From: Embiotoca jacksoni
Taxonomy: Eukaryota; Chordata; Actinopteri; Embiotocidae
Direction of reading: 5' to 3'
Length of the DNA: 64,000 nt
NCBI GenBank assembly: GCA_022577435.1
Contig: JAKOON010000005.1
Coordinates: 15,346,724 to 15,410,723 of the forward strand
Part shown: piece by piece, positions 34,460 through 45,742 of the stretch
Position numbering within the stretch: the stretch's first letter is position 1
Layout of the letters: each line of letters begins with the position of its first letter
The notes under the pieces: model-generated
Databases searched by the model: none
What the model saw: the letters and a program-made list of their open reading frames with translations, nothing else
Told to the model about the DNA's origin: nothing
Program-made: the position numbers and the translations under genes

Positions 34460-37062
34460 GACTTGATTAGAGACAGTTACATGTGGGAACTACTGCGCTA
34501 ACCGCAACTCGGAGCCAATGTCAGCCGCATGCATGTCACATGTCTTTGGCTAAGATATATTGATGTGAGGATCTGCAGTAGAAAACGGCAGTATCTTTGT
34601 AGTTACGGCTACAAAGGTAAGAGAGACCATCATTGTTTGACTGTCGCTTTCAGGGTTTTTTGATCTAAGAATACATTTTCTGATACAAAGACCATCATAG
34701 AGACAAGATTCATCACCTTTAAAGGTTCTCATCCTTTGCTTTTTATACACCATTCAGTTGGACGTAAATACCGAGAATTTAATTTTGATCGGTCTTTTTT
34801 TACACTCATGTTTTGGTAAAAGGTACATTACACAGTTTAAAAACCTTTTTTCTTTAAATAAATGCCAGGTCATTGTAAATTTAGCTTTGGAAATATGTCT
34901 TTTAAAACTTAAAATTTCGAATGCAAAAATACAGCTAAGAAGTATTAACATTCCTTAATTTTAAAGCTTCCATCTTTCCCCTATTTAACCGAGCTTAATA
35001 CTATAATAAAAAAATCTAATATAAATAAACTGGAATTCAAATTAAACTGGACAGCTGAGAAAACTTTTTTTTTTCTTAATTCCTTTACGTGACACATAGA
35101 AAAGTTGTTATTAATCCACATGCAAGCTGTCCTAATTAACCAAACCCTTCAAATCAGCAATTCTTAAAAATGACAGCAAATTTCATTATCAACATTTGCT
35201 GCTCTCCGTCACACACATGCACAAAAATACAGATTTGAGCGGCTTTATGTCGGGGTCATGGCCATGGCTGCTACCCGACCCGCCCCGCCACTCCACACTC
35301 CACAGGAATAGATGCTGAAAGGGTGAAAAGAAAGAGAATAAAACACAGCCACACCTTTCAGCGCCTGTGCTCTTGAGGAATTTGATGAGCGACACAAGCA
35401 ATGAACAACTAATTTGAGCTGTAGCAGAGCCATGGCGTTGCCTATGGATTCATTAGCCCCTTTGCACCGCCCCACACTTCAGTCCTCACCAGCTCTCTCC
35501 CTCTGTCTCTCATTCTTTCTCTCTCTCTCTCTCTCTCTCTTAACGCCCTCAAACGCCTCACTCTTTGCCTTTCTTTCTTTCTTTGCTGTCTATAAGAGGG
35601 TTTTAAGCCCGGCCAGTGTTTGTAATTAGCTCCCAATGCTGGAATGGAACATGTTGAGGTGGGTGTTAATGGGCTGGCCAGGCCCTTACTCGCACAGCAG
35701 GCTGAGAGCAGAAACAGAAACCAGTCTTTGTTCCTTGGATAGGGAGAAGACAAAACACCGGCATTAAAAGTGTGTAGAAGGACCTCTGGAAAATATTAAC
35801 TGGCATTCATATTTTAAAAGAACACTTGGACTAAAGCACAAGGCCCTTATAATGACTGTCACCTCTGTATATGTGCTCAACTGGAAACTCTTTGGCAACT
35901 TGGTGTGTACAATTTCAGGACTCTTTATTATCCTTTTTGAAATGTTTTCCATGAGTTTACAGGGCATTGTTATGCAAAACGTTCTGTTTGGTTTTTCGTT
36001 CTCCTTTTTTTGGGGGGGGGGGGGATTTCCAAAAATATCAAACAGATAACAACTTCTGAACAAGTGGACATCACTGTTGACGTGGACGGGACAACAGCAC
36101 AGTGCTGTACCATCACTTTCAAAGGAGGGAAAGCCAAAATTGTAGCTTTGTGTGTTCAGTCTTTCAGGTCAGAGTTCAAATGCACTGGGAAAGCAGTGGG
36201 CGTTATTCTGAAACCTTTCAAGATCTTCCCTTCTCCCCTTTTTTTTTTTTTTTTTTTTCTTTCTTTCTGGCATCTTCACATTAAGCTGTGCGGCTGCTGA
36301 AGCAATCCATTACTGTGTCAAAGTTCTTGTTCTGCTTTGGCCTGGAAGCATAGTGAAACAGCTTGTTTTCATTTCAGTAGGGGAAAGGCAGGACTGTGTT
36401 TCAAGTCCCCTGCCCCTCCAGATGTGCCTTGATCAAGGGAAGTTGACTATGTGCTTTGTGTTCTTTAAGACACTAATGTGATTATGTCACATATTTTCAG
36501 CTGATTCCCATTGCTATTAGTCTTGGTGTGGGGTCTGCGTTTCAATGGACTCTATGAGGATGGGAGTAGGAGGGATTTTTCTTTCAGCACAGTCTGATTC
36601 CTAGCCAACCGGAGAACACTGAGGATTGTGTGTGGGTATAAATCTCCCTTTCTGCGCAGTGCAGAGTAATGAGTATAATATCTTAGCTCTTCAAACTGAC
36701 TGAATGTTTCACTTGGCTTTGCCTTTTCACCAAAAAAAAAATGTATTTGCCTCCAGGACATGTTGTGACTACATAATATGTACTTCAGGCCGTTTTAACT
36801 TTATCCTACATAAACCCTTATACATTTTCTTCTCTCTGTCACATAAACTTGAAAAGCCCCGAAGAACAATTTCTGATGGTTCAAATGTAAAGAGAAACAC
36901 TGCAAACTTAAATCCCCGGTCACAACAGCATTCAGGGCACAAACATTTCCGTCAAATCAAATTTCAGTTGAATTGATACAAGAGTGGATTTAATACAAAG
37001 TCAATTTGTGCTGTCGTTTTGCCTGAAGTTCAGCTTCGGCAAACCTTGTTTGGACATAAATG
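34460..37062. other. Unique noncoding sequence with short simple repeats
   Basis: No gene recognised. It contains (CT)n at 35519-35540, a 13-G run at 36012-36024 and about 20 Ts near 36239-36258. GC-balanced single-copy blocks at 35230-35480 and 36360-36560 could be conserved noncoding elements. Many overlapping short frames on both strands show no domain. Confidence 0.5.
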
Positions 37063-37446
37063 CAGAACATGAGCGATACTAAACTTTGGGGTTCAATGCT
37101 AATACCAATATCAGAATAAAGAAATTCTGATATCGATACATTGGCTAATATTCTTCATACATATACTGTAAAATGTATAAACACATTTTTTTTTGAATGA
37201 TCCCTCCATTATGGTTATAAAACACTTTTGACACTTGTGACAAAGATATGTAATACACGCAGAACTGACACACTGACTTCTTGCCCCGAAACAGTAAACT
37301 TCCCTTCAAATTTACTAATTATGAATAACAACAAAAGAACAATTTCAAATTTACTCAAGGCATCTTTTTCTACATTGTGTTTGGTAAATAAAGTTTCCAT
37401 ATGTAAAGCCGATACCGACATATGCGTGAATATAATCGGCTTGACA
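37063..37446 (+). mobile_element. Nonautonomous DNA transposon, copy C
   Basis: Third copy of the family at 4404 and 30510. The left end is CAGAACATGAGCGATACTAA, and the shared block TGACAAAGATATGTAA is at 37238-37253. The right part contains GCCGATACCGACATATGCG and decays before a clear terminal CTG. The three copies differ by many substitutions and indels, so the family is old here. Confidence 0.7.
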
Positions 37447-38280
37447 ATCTAAAGTTTTAGAAACAATTGTCAGCAAACTAAGTTAATGCTTCTGGCAGAA
37501 GTCAACTCGCTTTGTTCAGGACTGGCAGTTTGAGAATATGTAAAGAAGTTACGTGGGTGAGCCTGGGTCAGGGGCCTCACCGCCGTCCACACAGCGGCGC
37601 ATTAGTCCAGGAGAGAGAAACCTCCGCACTCTCCGCTGCCAGTGTGTCCAGCCACTGAAAGGATGTAAAGAGCCCCACAAAAAAAAGAAAAAAAAAAAAA
37701 AAAGCTTGCCACTAACAGCAGATAGTGTGTGCAGCTAGCACGTGCCCCTGCTTCTTGTGCACTGTCCATTAGCATGTCTGCACGCTGCTAAAGAGCCCAC
37801 CTGATGGCATTGGGAGGGAACATCCCCCCCTTCCCCCCCCTAACATTACATTTATCTGCCCGTCCACTCACCGTGTGTCAGGATGACTGCGTGTTATGGA
37901 GAGTGGCAGCAGAGCTACACAGTGCATCCTCACCCACCGCTAGATTAGAGGCCAGCTGGGAAGACAGCTCCGTCATCTGCGAATCCAAATGGTGGACCCC
38001 ACTTTGCTTTAAGCTGCCAGCCTGGGTAAAAACAGGATTATGCCTCCTGCTCACTGACTGGGACTAGATTTGGTCCCTGATGGCTGCCAAACAATTTTGT
38101 GACAGGCCACCATCATCAGTAACCCAATTCTCCAAGCCCATAATTGGGGATGGGGCCTTTACCCAGGAGTTTTAGCCGGCCTTATTATGGGTAAAACATA
38201 TTAAGAACTCCTAATGTCAGCCGAGTCACTATACCCACTCCGGCTACTGTGAAGCCACAGGGTGGAGAAGGAAATTGCTC
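37447..38280. other. Unique noncoding sequence, possible conserved block
   Basis: No gene recognised. It has A-runs at 37680-37703 and C-runs near 37825-37841. The stretch 38060-38270 is even in composition and repeat-free. Short plus-strand frames here have no domain. Confidence 0.45.
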
Positions 38281-38760
38281 ATTTGCGAGGCATCGTCATC
38301 GCCGTCCTCCAAACGAGCAGCTTCACGTCTGATGCGGAGTGCGAATACTACGAAGGGTGGGTTTTGGGACAGTTACAGCCGTACTTGGCCACGTTTTCAT
38401 TACAGTAAAGCTCCGTGAACAGCGTCGTGCTCAACACCGAGGCGCTGCCATGGAGAATCAAACAGGTCGTGGCAGGACTAGTACAGATTTGAGCACTTCC
38501 CTGATTGAGACATTATTTACTACATTCTTACCGGCAGCTGGTTGACAGCCATGATTGAGAATTCACTCTCCTGCTGCTCAACCCAGCGAACGCACTCGCC
38601 CCGTCTTTAGACTTTTAGACCTTTTGCGTGAAGAATAAACATATTTTGCAGCAATCGCGTTTTTACTGTGCGGTTGAGGGCTGGCAGTAACTTGACGCTA
38701 CCATGCAATATTTCCGTTCGTACTTACCTGTCCTGTTAGCTAAAGTGTAGCTAAAGTGGC
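38281..38760. promoter_or_regulatory. CpG-rich islet
   Basis: A hand count gives about 29 CpGs in 480 bases, close to the number expected from base composition and clearly above the flanks. A 68-codon plus-strand frame (38339-38545) lies inside but has no domain and no splice donor I trust. It could be a regulatory CpG island, the start of a noncoding transcript, or a CpG-retaining transposon relic. Confidence 0.3.
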
Positions 38761-41014
38761 TAACGTAAGCCCATATGCGTACCAGTCGATGTTTCCAGTA
38801 AACTAGTGTTCGCCTCAGTCTGAGGTAACGGGGCCTGTTTCCAGCGTGTTATCTGGAAGATCCCCGGCTTGAAACTAAAAAGATGCAACTGCAACCCTGG
38901 GCCTGGGCTTCCTCATCCTGGCTCCAATGCAAATCAGTGGTTGACGTCATTACACATCCATCTTAATACACAATGTACAATAAATTGTTCCAATAATTCC
39001 CCTGGCTGTATCAATAAATTATGTTTTTATATATATATAAATTACCAATAACCAGATAAAAATGAGAGCCAAGCTCACAACACAATGGGTTTTTTTTGTC
39101 AAACAAGCACAAGCATTTGGCCGAGTACATGCAGAGCTTCTCTTCTTTTTATGTTTTTCTTTGTGTTTCACATATATAGCCATTGTTTTTTTTGTGTTTT
39201 TTTTCTGTAATACAAGCAAATAGTTTGTTAGACATAATCCAACAGATTGTAACAGCTCCAAGTATCACCATTAAATGAAAGAGGCTTTTATGCACTAGAG
39301 TCGTTCTGTCTGTAGATTGAAGGCCGAGACGGCAACAAAACACATTTTGTGAGGGGATTCATTTTATTTTTTTAATCTGAAAGGTCTCCTTTCATAAACA
39401 AGAGGCTCGTTTGACCCCAACCAGCTGACTTAAAGTAGGTTAAGTTAGTTCAGTTTTATAAAAGGCATTAGTGGGAAATAAAGGGAGAAAACCTTTGCAG
39501 ATTAACCGAAGTGTCAGAGAGTTTTCTCTTTATATCATGACCCAGATTTACAATTCAAGGATAAGTCTGGGAAAGAAGCGTGTAAATATTGAATATGAAA
39601 AGTGTTAACAGAAGAAATGTTTTGGCAGAAAAAATATTTTTGCTTGTATGGACATTTTAAGACTCTTTCATGCAAAACATTGCAATGTCAATAGATCTAA
39701 TACCAACTAAGAGATTTTCTGACTGATATAATGGGGGAGAATTTGATTAAGAGAATAGAACACATAATCCTTTATAGGTTAATCTATATTTAATGCTGCT
39801 GTTGTGTACACACAGCAGAACATCCAACTAATGTGTGTACAGTATTAAAAGGTTGTTCAGTTGCTATTGTTTCAATGCGAATGAAAGTTGAATTTGGGGT
39901 CTTTGGGATAGAACAAAATTAAACTTTTAAAATATTTGCTATTTTAAAGACTTTACGCTGTTAAAGAATGGCAGTGGGAAAAAATAATCAAAGAAAAATA
40001 TCAATATCAAATATCACTTAAAATCTTGCACCTGAAGAAGCATAATGATAGAAACCAGACATTGTAGTTGTGAGCAGAGATTCGTACCTCTGTGTTTACC
40101 AATTGAAGCAGAAATACCAGGAAAAAAAATACTTCATAGATGACTATTACTGCAACCCTGAAGTTGAGTAGAATTTTAAAGCCTGACACTGTAGAAAGTG
40201 TCCCACAGAGGTTATGTGATCAGTAATTTACCCAAAACTTTGGACTGCATGGATCCATCATAATTTTTTTAACTGTAATTGTTCAGTGTAGGTGTTGACA
40301 AAAAAAAATACAAGTTTACATCAAGAGACATGCATTTCTTGTGGGATTTCTGACGTTTGCATTGCCACAAACTGGATAATCCTGCTGTCAACAGTTTGTT
40401 AAATGCAAGAGCCACTTTCTGGGTTCATCACTGTTTGGAGCAGATTAGTAGAGGGTAGTGGATCTCATATGGCCTGGTCAGAGGCCATCATTGAAGGGCT
40501 TAAAGGATTAATGTTGTCTCGCGCGCTCACTCTGTCTCTCCAATATTCAATCAAACTGTGCTGGGAGGACTCATACAGCACAATTTGTACAAACATGTCT
40601 TATCACTGTAGTTTAACAATACACATCCACTGAATTTACTGAACTCCCTATGAGCACATATTACATATTTCTGCCAGATGGTTTACTTAAGGATTTCCCT
40701 GACTCCTGTTTAGCACTCAGACATACCAGTATTACAGCATGTAACGTGTTGCAATACAGTGGAAAGCTATCTATGGCCACTGAGTCATGATGTAGTAGTG
40801 TCCATGGGCTTGAGGAGGATGGGTCAAAGGCTAAATCCCTGCTTAAAGACACCGTAGTGAGCCTTTTCTATCAACAGACAGGCCATTTCAGTATGTGTTG
40901 GATAAGATGTAATTTCCCATCTGCTTTATGGCTATTTCTGATCCCTGGGTTCTTGTCAGCAAACTCCTCAGGACAGATATCATCAGTAATATAAGGAGGA
41001 CTCTGGCAATACTT
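38761..41014. other. AT-rich noncoding sequence
   Basis: No gene recognised. A short ATATAT tract lies near 39029-39041, and several T- and A-runs are present. The block 40380-40640 is even in composition and could be a conserved element. Confidence 0.5.
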
Positions 41015-41032
41015 AGGGCCTTAAAAGGCCCT
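41015..41032. other. Perfect 18-bp palindromic motif
   Basis: AGGGCCTT at 41015-41022 and AAGGCCCT at 41025-41032 are exact reverse complements separated by AA. Confidence 0.85.
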
Positions 41033-41163
41033 TCACTTCCCTCAGTCATGTGGCTGGCTTAAGGGGTTTGAGAGCGCAGGTCACAAGTAAATGTTTCACA
41101 AACACTATCAAATAGCACAGATTTAAGTGGCTTAGGACAGCTTCTTCTCCGAATGTTGTTGTT
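41033..41163. other. Unique spacer
   Basis: Nothing recognised. Confidence 0.45.
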
Positions 41164-41193
41164 GTGTGTGTGTGTGTGTTGGGGGGGGGGGGG
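41164..41193. repeat. (GT)n followed by a 13-G run
   Basis: About eight GT units ending directly in thirteen Gs, the same arrangement as at 812-886. Confidence 0.95.
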
Positions 41194-41959
41194 TGGCAGG
41201 TGGCAGTTTGAATAAAACTTACTGTTTTTATACATTCTTATAATGCATACATGGATGGATACCGAGTCAGCCCAGATTTCCAGAAAATATTTTTATATTC
41301 TACCATTTAGTTTTGCCAGATACGTTTTGGGGGTAAACGCTGCCTGGATTATGTTCAATGGCAACTTTCTTTTAAATTGAAGTCTTTTGTACCTCGCAAA
41401 ACTCCCAGGGAGGTGACTGCGGTGAAGGGTTGGCATACAAAGTTCCCAACCGGCAACCTCGTCTTGTAGAAATTACATTTATATAGCAGTCATTTGTTTC
41501 CCTGTGTTAAGTTAGGAGAGGTCCTGCATTGAGTTATGGCAATAAAAGCAATTATTTTAACTGATTATTATTAATAGAGTAAACACATGGTGTCATTTAG
41601 CACAGTGGTGCTCTGGGCTGAATGAAAAAATCCGGATGGTAACAATGCTGATGTTCTAAGATACACCCTTAAAACAGTGTTTAATGTGTTTTGGATGGCA
41701 ATATTGTGTAGATACATGGATAACAAGTATCAATATTTTATTATATAAATATATGAATACATTTATTCGATGCCTGCAAGATTATGAGTTAGCAATCCCA
41801 TTTTACTGTGATAAAAATGACTTAAAGGAGATGAACAAACTAAAAAATGTGTCTATATGTTTCTTCTAATGAAAGAAAGTTTTCCGTTTGTGACATAATA
41901 CGCTGTTGAAAAAAGGTAATAAATTGCAATACATTTTCAAAATACTCAGCATAAAGCAA
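41194..41959. other. AT-rich noncoding sequence
   Basis: No gene or transposon recognised. Confidence 0.5.
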
Positions 41960-42190
41960 AATGTATATAGTATCGTGACTTCAACATTGTAATAGTACCG
42001 TTGCCAGACTTGGGTATCTTAATAATATTGTATCTTGACTTAAGTACCGTGAAGATATCGTATCGTGACTCACTTAAGTATTGAAATAATATCAAAGCCA
42101 GACTTAAATATCTTAATAATATTGTATCATGACTTAAGTATCCCAATTAAATTATATCGTGATTTAAGTATCAAAATAATGTCCCATCGG
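41960..42190. repeat. 30-bp minisatellite, about 7.5 diverged units
   Basis: Units start with GACT or GATT at 41977, 42007, 42037, 42067, 42101, 42131 and 42161. All spacings are exactly 30 bp except one of 34 bp, where a 4-bp CACT insertion occurs. A typical unit begins GACTTAAGTATCTTAATAAT and ends TATCGT. A partial unit precedes the first. Because 30 is a multiple of three, the 66-codon minus-strand frame over the array shows a 10-residue period (LKSRY-type); it is a by-product of the array, not a gene. Confidence 0.95.
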
Positions 42191-42250
42191 GAGACTTCTG
42201 ATGGCCCGTGGTTGGGAACGTGAACGTTGCGTTCAAATTTCATGATAGTC
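42191..42250. other. Spacer between minisatellite and repeat fragment
   Basis: Short sequence that may belong to the dispersed repeat to its right. Confidence 0.4.
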
Positions 42251-42350
42251 AGTAGGATTCATCCTCTGGGGAGCCTGAATGTCTGTACATTCATTCATGT
42301 CAGTCCATCTGATAGTTGTTGAGATATTTCTATCTGAACCGGAGTGGTGA
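42251..42350 (+). mobile_element. Fragment of a dispersed teleost repeat
   Basis: GGATTCATCCTCTGGGGAGC, GAATGTCTGTAC, and CATCTGATAGTTGTTGAGAT followed by ATTTCTATCTGAACCGGAGT match a common fish interspersed repeat that I recall with the core ATAGTTGTTGAGATATTTCAGTCTGG. Only a short diverged piece remains. The element class is not settled from this piece. Confidence 0.6.
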
Positions 42351-44170
42351 TATTCACGCTGCTGTAAACATAATTCAGGTGGCATTGCCTTTCTCACAAA
42401 CATACAGTTAAATTACAGGTATATAAACATCATTTCCAGCAGAGAGAGTTGAGTTTAAGGTGTGTATTCATACAAATAAGTCAGTGAAATAGCCTTATAA
42501 TAAGCCTTGCTGACTTAGCATATACTGTATGGAGCAGGTAATTAGGTAATGGAGCAGCCATTAATAGGAACACTTTTTTCAGATCCTATGGTCAAAAGGC
42601 AACCACAGCCTGGTCATAAATGATAGTGAGCAAAAATGCTCATTAGAGGGAAATTTTAGTGAAACACTAGTTCACCATTCAACTAAAGCATTGCTGTAAA
42701 ACGGCATTCCTTTTTTATGCCTCATTATAGGCAAACAGAATCTTGGCATATGAAATGAGTTATGAACACACTCTTGAGAGGAATACAAAACAGCATGAGC
42801 CTCAGTCTGGCCAGGAGTGCTGTAGTTATAATATAAAACATTAACTTGGCTCCACCGCATCATCCCAACACATGTTAGTGTGGCTGCCAAATGCCAAATT
42901 TGAGTTAGAATAATTGTCAGACAAGTTGATGACATATGCTTAAATCCCCTGTAATTTTGAGGTATATTCTGGTACTAGAAGGTGGTTTAATTTCTCCAGA
43001 ATAATTTATGTTTTTTCATATTTTTCCCCACATTACACTTCTGAATTTGCATTGTCAAAGATGACATCTTCTAAATGAGCTGCTGTGGATTGTTTTACAA
43101 GCACAATTTGCAAAGGAAACAGTCTCTCATCCTTTTTGTACTGACATCCTTCAGACAAGTTGCATTCATTTTCTTAGCATTCACATCCTAATCCTTCTAC
43201 CCTTCATTTACGAGTTTTGGACTACCGTTTTATCCTCCACTCCCACCACAGTACCACAGAGATATGCCTTTGTGACCCAACCGCACTGCTTTAAAAAATC
43301 CAGCTGTTTCCCTAAACCACTTTAACTCCCTCTTCGCTTTATTCATGAGCGTGTATTCTCCTCACTTTCGAGAGAACTGTTTGTGGGTGGATAGCAGTTA
43401 AGACAATGAATTGTTTTCTCGGAGTCACTCAATGCACAAGGCCCATATCCAGCTGTGTTTCCTCAAGCATGATACACTTCACTTGTTAAACACGGTCATT
43501 AGTTAGTCAACACTTCTTGGGGCTGCCTTGCAAAGAATTAGTGATGACAGTCTCTGCTTCATGCTCCCTCCCACACAGCCAGAGCCTCCCACCGTGAGTT
43601 TCCTCAGTCCTACGCCTGCTCTGTTCATGGGAAAGTCCCAGTGCTGGTAAAGTTATGACCAGGGTGAATGATTATGTAGGAACAGCAAAATTTGGTTTCA
43701 GTGTTTTACATTCACATGACTCGGAGGGAAAACAACTTTCCTAGCTAAAATCAGTGCATGAAGGTGTAATTCTACATTTATCTATATGTATGAATATATC
43801 TTATCATTTTCATAAACATTGTGATATTCTTCCCTTGAAAGCCTAGGGGCTCGTCCGTTGCAATTTTTTTACTAACTGTTGTTCCTTCAAATCACTGCTA
43901 GCGGCAGGAAAAATTCTGATCAGGATTCGGAAATGAATTTAAATGCACATATATCTGTCAAGCACACGTTTGTGTCATAACTGTCTCCTCTGAGGACATG
44001 AAAATCAGATGTGGAAGCGCTGTGATCCCAGAAGGGGGAGTGTCGTTCCTTGTGGCATTGAGACAACCCAGGACTCCATAGATCACACATGGCCTGCGTG
44101 AAATAAGCCATGTGCAGGTGACCCCCCTCCCACCATTTATTTTAGCATGCAGAGCCGAGGCGGGCTGGTT
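42351..44170. other. Unique noncoding sequence
   Basis: No gene recognised. The block 43400-43640 is GC-balanced and free of simple repeats, a possible conserved element. Confidence 0.5.
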
Positions 44171-44348
44171 ATCAAAATTACCTCCAATTTGCTGGAGTTG
44201 ATCGTTTCATTGAAATGCAGTGTGTGATAAATGACGAAACCCACCAGGAGCTGTTGTCACTTGGTCGTTTGACTTCATTAGAGTTGCACAAAGGATATCT
44301 AGTCCTCTCAGGAAGCCGTGATGAAGTAACACGATACATTTTTACTGT
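44171..44348. promoter_or_regulatory. Candidate conserved noncoding element next to CpG island
   Basis: Even-composition, repeat-free sequence with GTTATCAAAATTACC at 44168-44182 and GTGTGATAAATGACG near 44220-44235. Frames on both strands cross it without a domain. It lies just left of the CpG island at 44.6 kb, so a proximal regulatory role is plausible but unproven. Confidence 0.3.
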
Positions 44349-45059
44349 GTGGCTGCTAGGAAGAAAAATGTCTCCCCCACGCAAACGCACGTCACATGTA
44401 CATCCACTGTACACATTTTATTTAAAGTCACTGAAGCTCAGTACGCCGCAGTGTTTCTCCTTGGAGTTTCATTTCAGGAATGCAAATGCCTTGGGCCCAG
44501 ACACTCCGTGATTTATCTCCTCATTTATCTTTCCACACATCTGCCTGTGCCCTTGTGTCTGCCTGTTGCTCATTCCTCCTTCCTTTCAGCCGGTGTGTCT
44601 CCCGTGGGACCCGGGACTCCCCCACTTGCCCCGCTCTGCCCCTCGCGCACATGCTCGTGTGCATACGTATACACGGAGCACATGCAGACGGAGGATGAGA
44701 GCATTCAGCTGCTCTCGCTGTCGCGGAGCTCGACGCTCCCCTCACCTTGCTACTGTCAGCTTTGCTGGGGCTCAGTAATCCAGTCTGTTCACGACCACGC
44801 GCAGAGGTCTCTGCACTCGGAGCGTCCGCAATCTGCGCCGCCGTCTCTGCTGGATTCAGAAGACTGTGGTGGTGCATTACTGGAAGCCATAGAAAGTGAC
44901 CTGATACCCACACTTGCTTTCTGTCAACAAAGATTACACTCAGACGAGCGCAATGGGAGTCCCGGGCAGACCGACCTGCTGCTTTATGTCTCATGCGGAC
45001 AAATAGAGTATGTGCAGGACGGGCTGGAGCTTTGTTTTTCTTGTCAGAAACAGGTATGA
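44349..45059 (+). other. CpG island with 236-codon open frame and splice-like borders
   Basis: The longest frame in the window. From 44590 it is CpG-rich: about 29 CpGs in 411 bases by hand count. A pyrimidine tract ending CCTTTCAG at 44582-44589 looks like a 3' splice site, and CAG/GTATGA at 45051-45059 like a 5' splice site. They bound a 464-bp stretch that stays open for 154 codons and ends in phase 0 at the donor. The residues are Ser/Leu/Cys-rich with no domain I know. The minus strand is also open for 190 codons (44521-45093), as expected from low stop frequency in GC-rich DNA. An exon of an unknown or noncoding transcript is possible; chance is at least as likely. Confidence 0.25.
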
Positions 45060-45588
45060 ATAACAGCAGGGCCTGCCACAACACCCCCCCCAAAGTGAAG
45101 TTTCATATCTTCACAGCATTGCCACAAAGTAAACACCAGTGGTGCAATTGCACTATGTTTCTTGACATGTCTTGCTGCTCATTCAGACGTCCCCTGTCCT
45201 CTGGTGCTCTGCCCTACACCCGTCTCCTAAAGTGCCCCACATTCTGCCTTGATTTCACATTTCCTTGTTCAGGCTTGTCTCGGGCCCTGCAGAGAAACCA
45301 CCGCCTGGTGTGAGGTCAGTTGTTATTTATCACAGCCGTCTGCGCGGGGAGTTGACATTCGCACAGGCGTTCTGCTCTGCCATTGTAATTGACTCTCCTT
45401 GTCTTTTCGAGGACACCAACAGATATAACTGTGTCAGGACACCTCTCAGCTATATATTACCTATCTCGCTGAGGGAGACAACTGGTGAGTTATCATTCTG
45501 CATCAGCTAAACACAAGATGGACAACACGGCTGGTCACTGGGAAATGGCAGGATTTCATGAAGCCAATACAAATCTCAGTAAGATTGA

Positions 45589-45590
<2 letters not shown>
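45060..45590. other. Unique noncoding sequence
   Basis: No gene recognised. The block 45310-45480 is GC-balanced and repeat-free and could be part of the same regulatory region as the CpG island to the left. Confidence 0.45.
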
Positions 45591-45658
<68 letters not shown>

Positions 45659-45742
45659 TCCTTCTTTCTTCCCGCCCTCCCTCCATCCCTCCATCCCTCC
45701 CTCCCTTCCTTGTTTTCTTGCTTTCTTTCTTGCTTTCTTTCG
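45591..45742. repeat. (CTTT)n with (CCCT/CCAT)n, long pyrimidine tract
   Basis: About 18 CTTT units to about 45660, then CCCT/CCAT-type units to about 45710, then decayed CTTT units. Almost every base on the plus strand is a pyrimidine over 150 bp, giving triplex (H-DNA) potential. Frames here encode Phe/Leu/Ser or Lys/Glu/Arg repeats only. Confidence 0.97.

Noticed and set aside
41960..42190. CRISPR-like array
   Set aside because: The regular 30-bp period has no separate repeat and spacer parts; every unit is a diverged copy of the whole 30 bp, so it is a minisatellite.
42672..42935. 87-codon minus-strand frame
   Set aside because: AT-rich sequence with no domain and no splice borders; consistent with chance.
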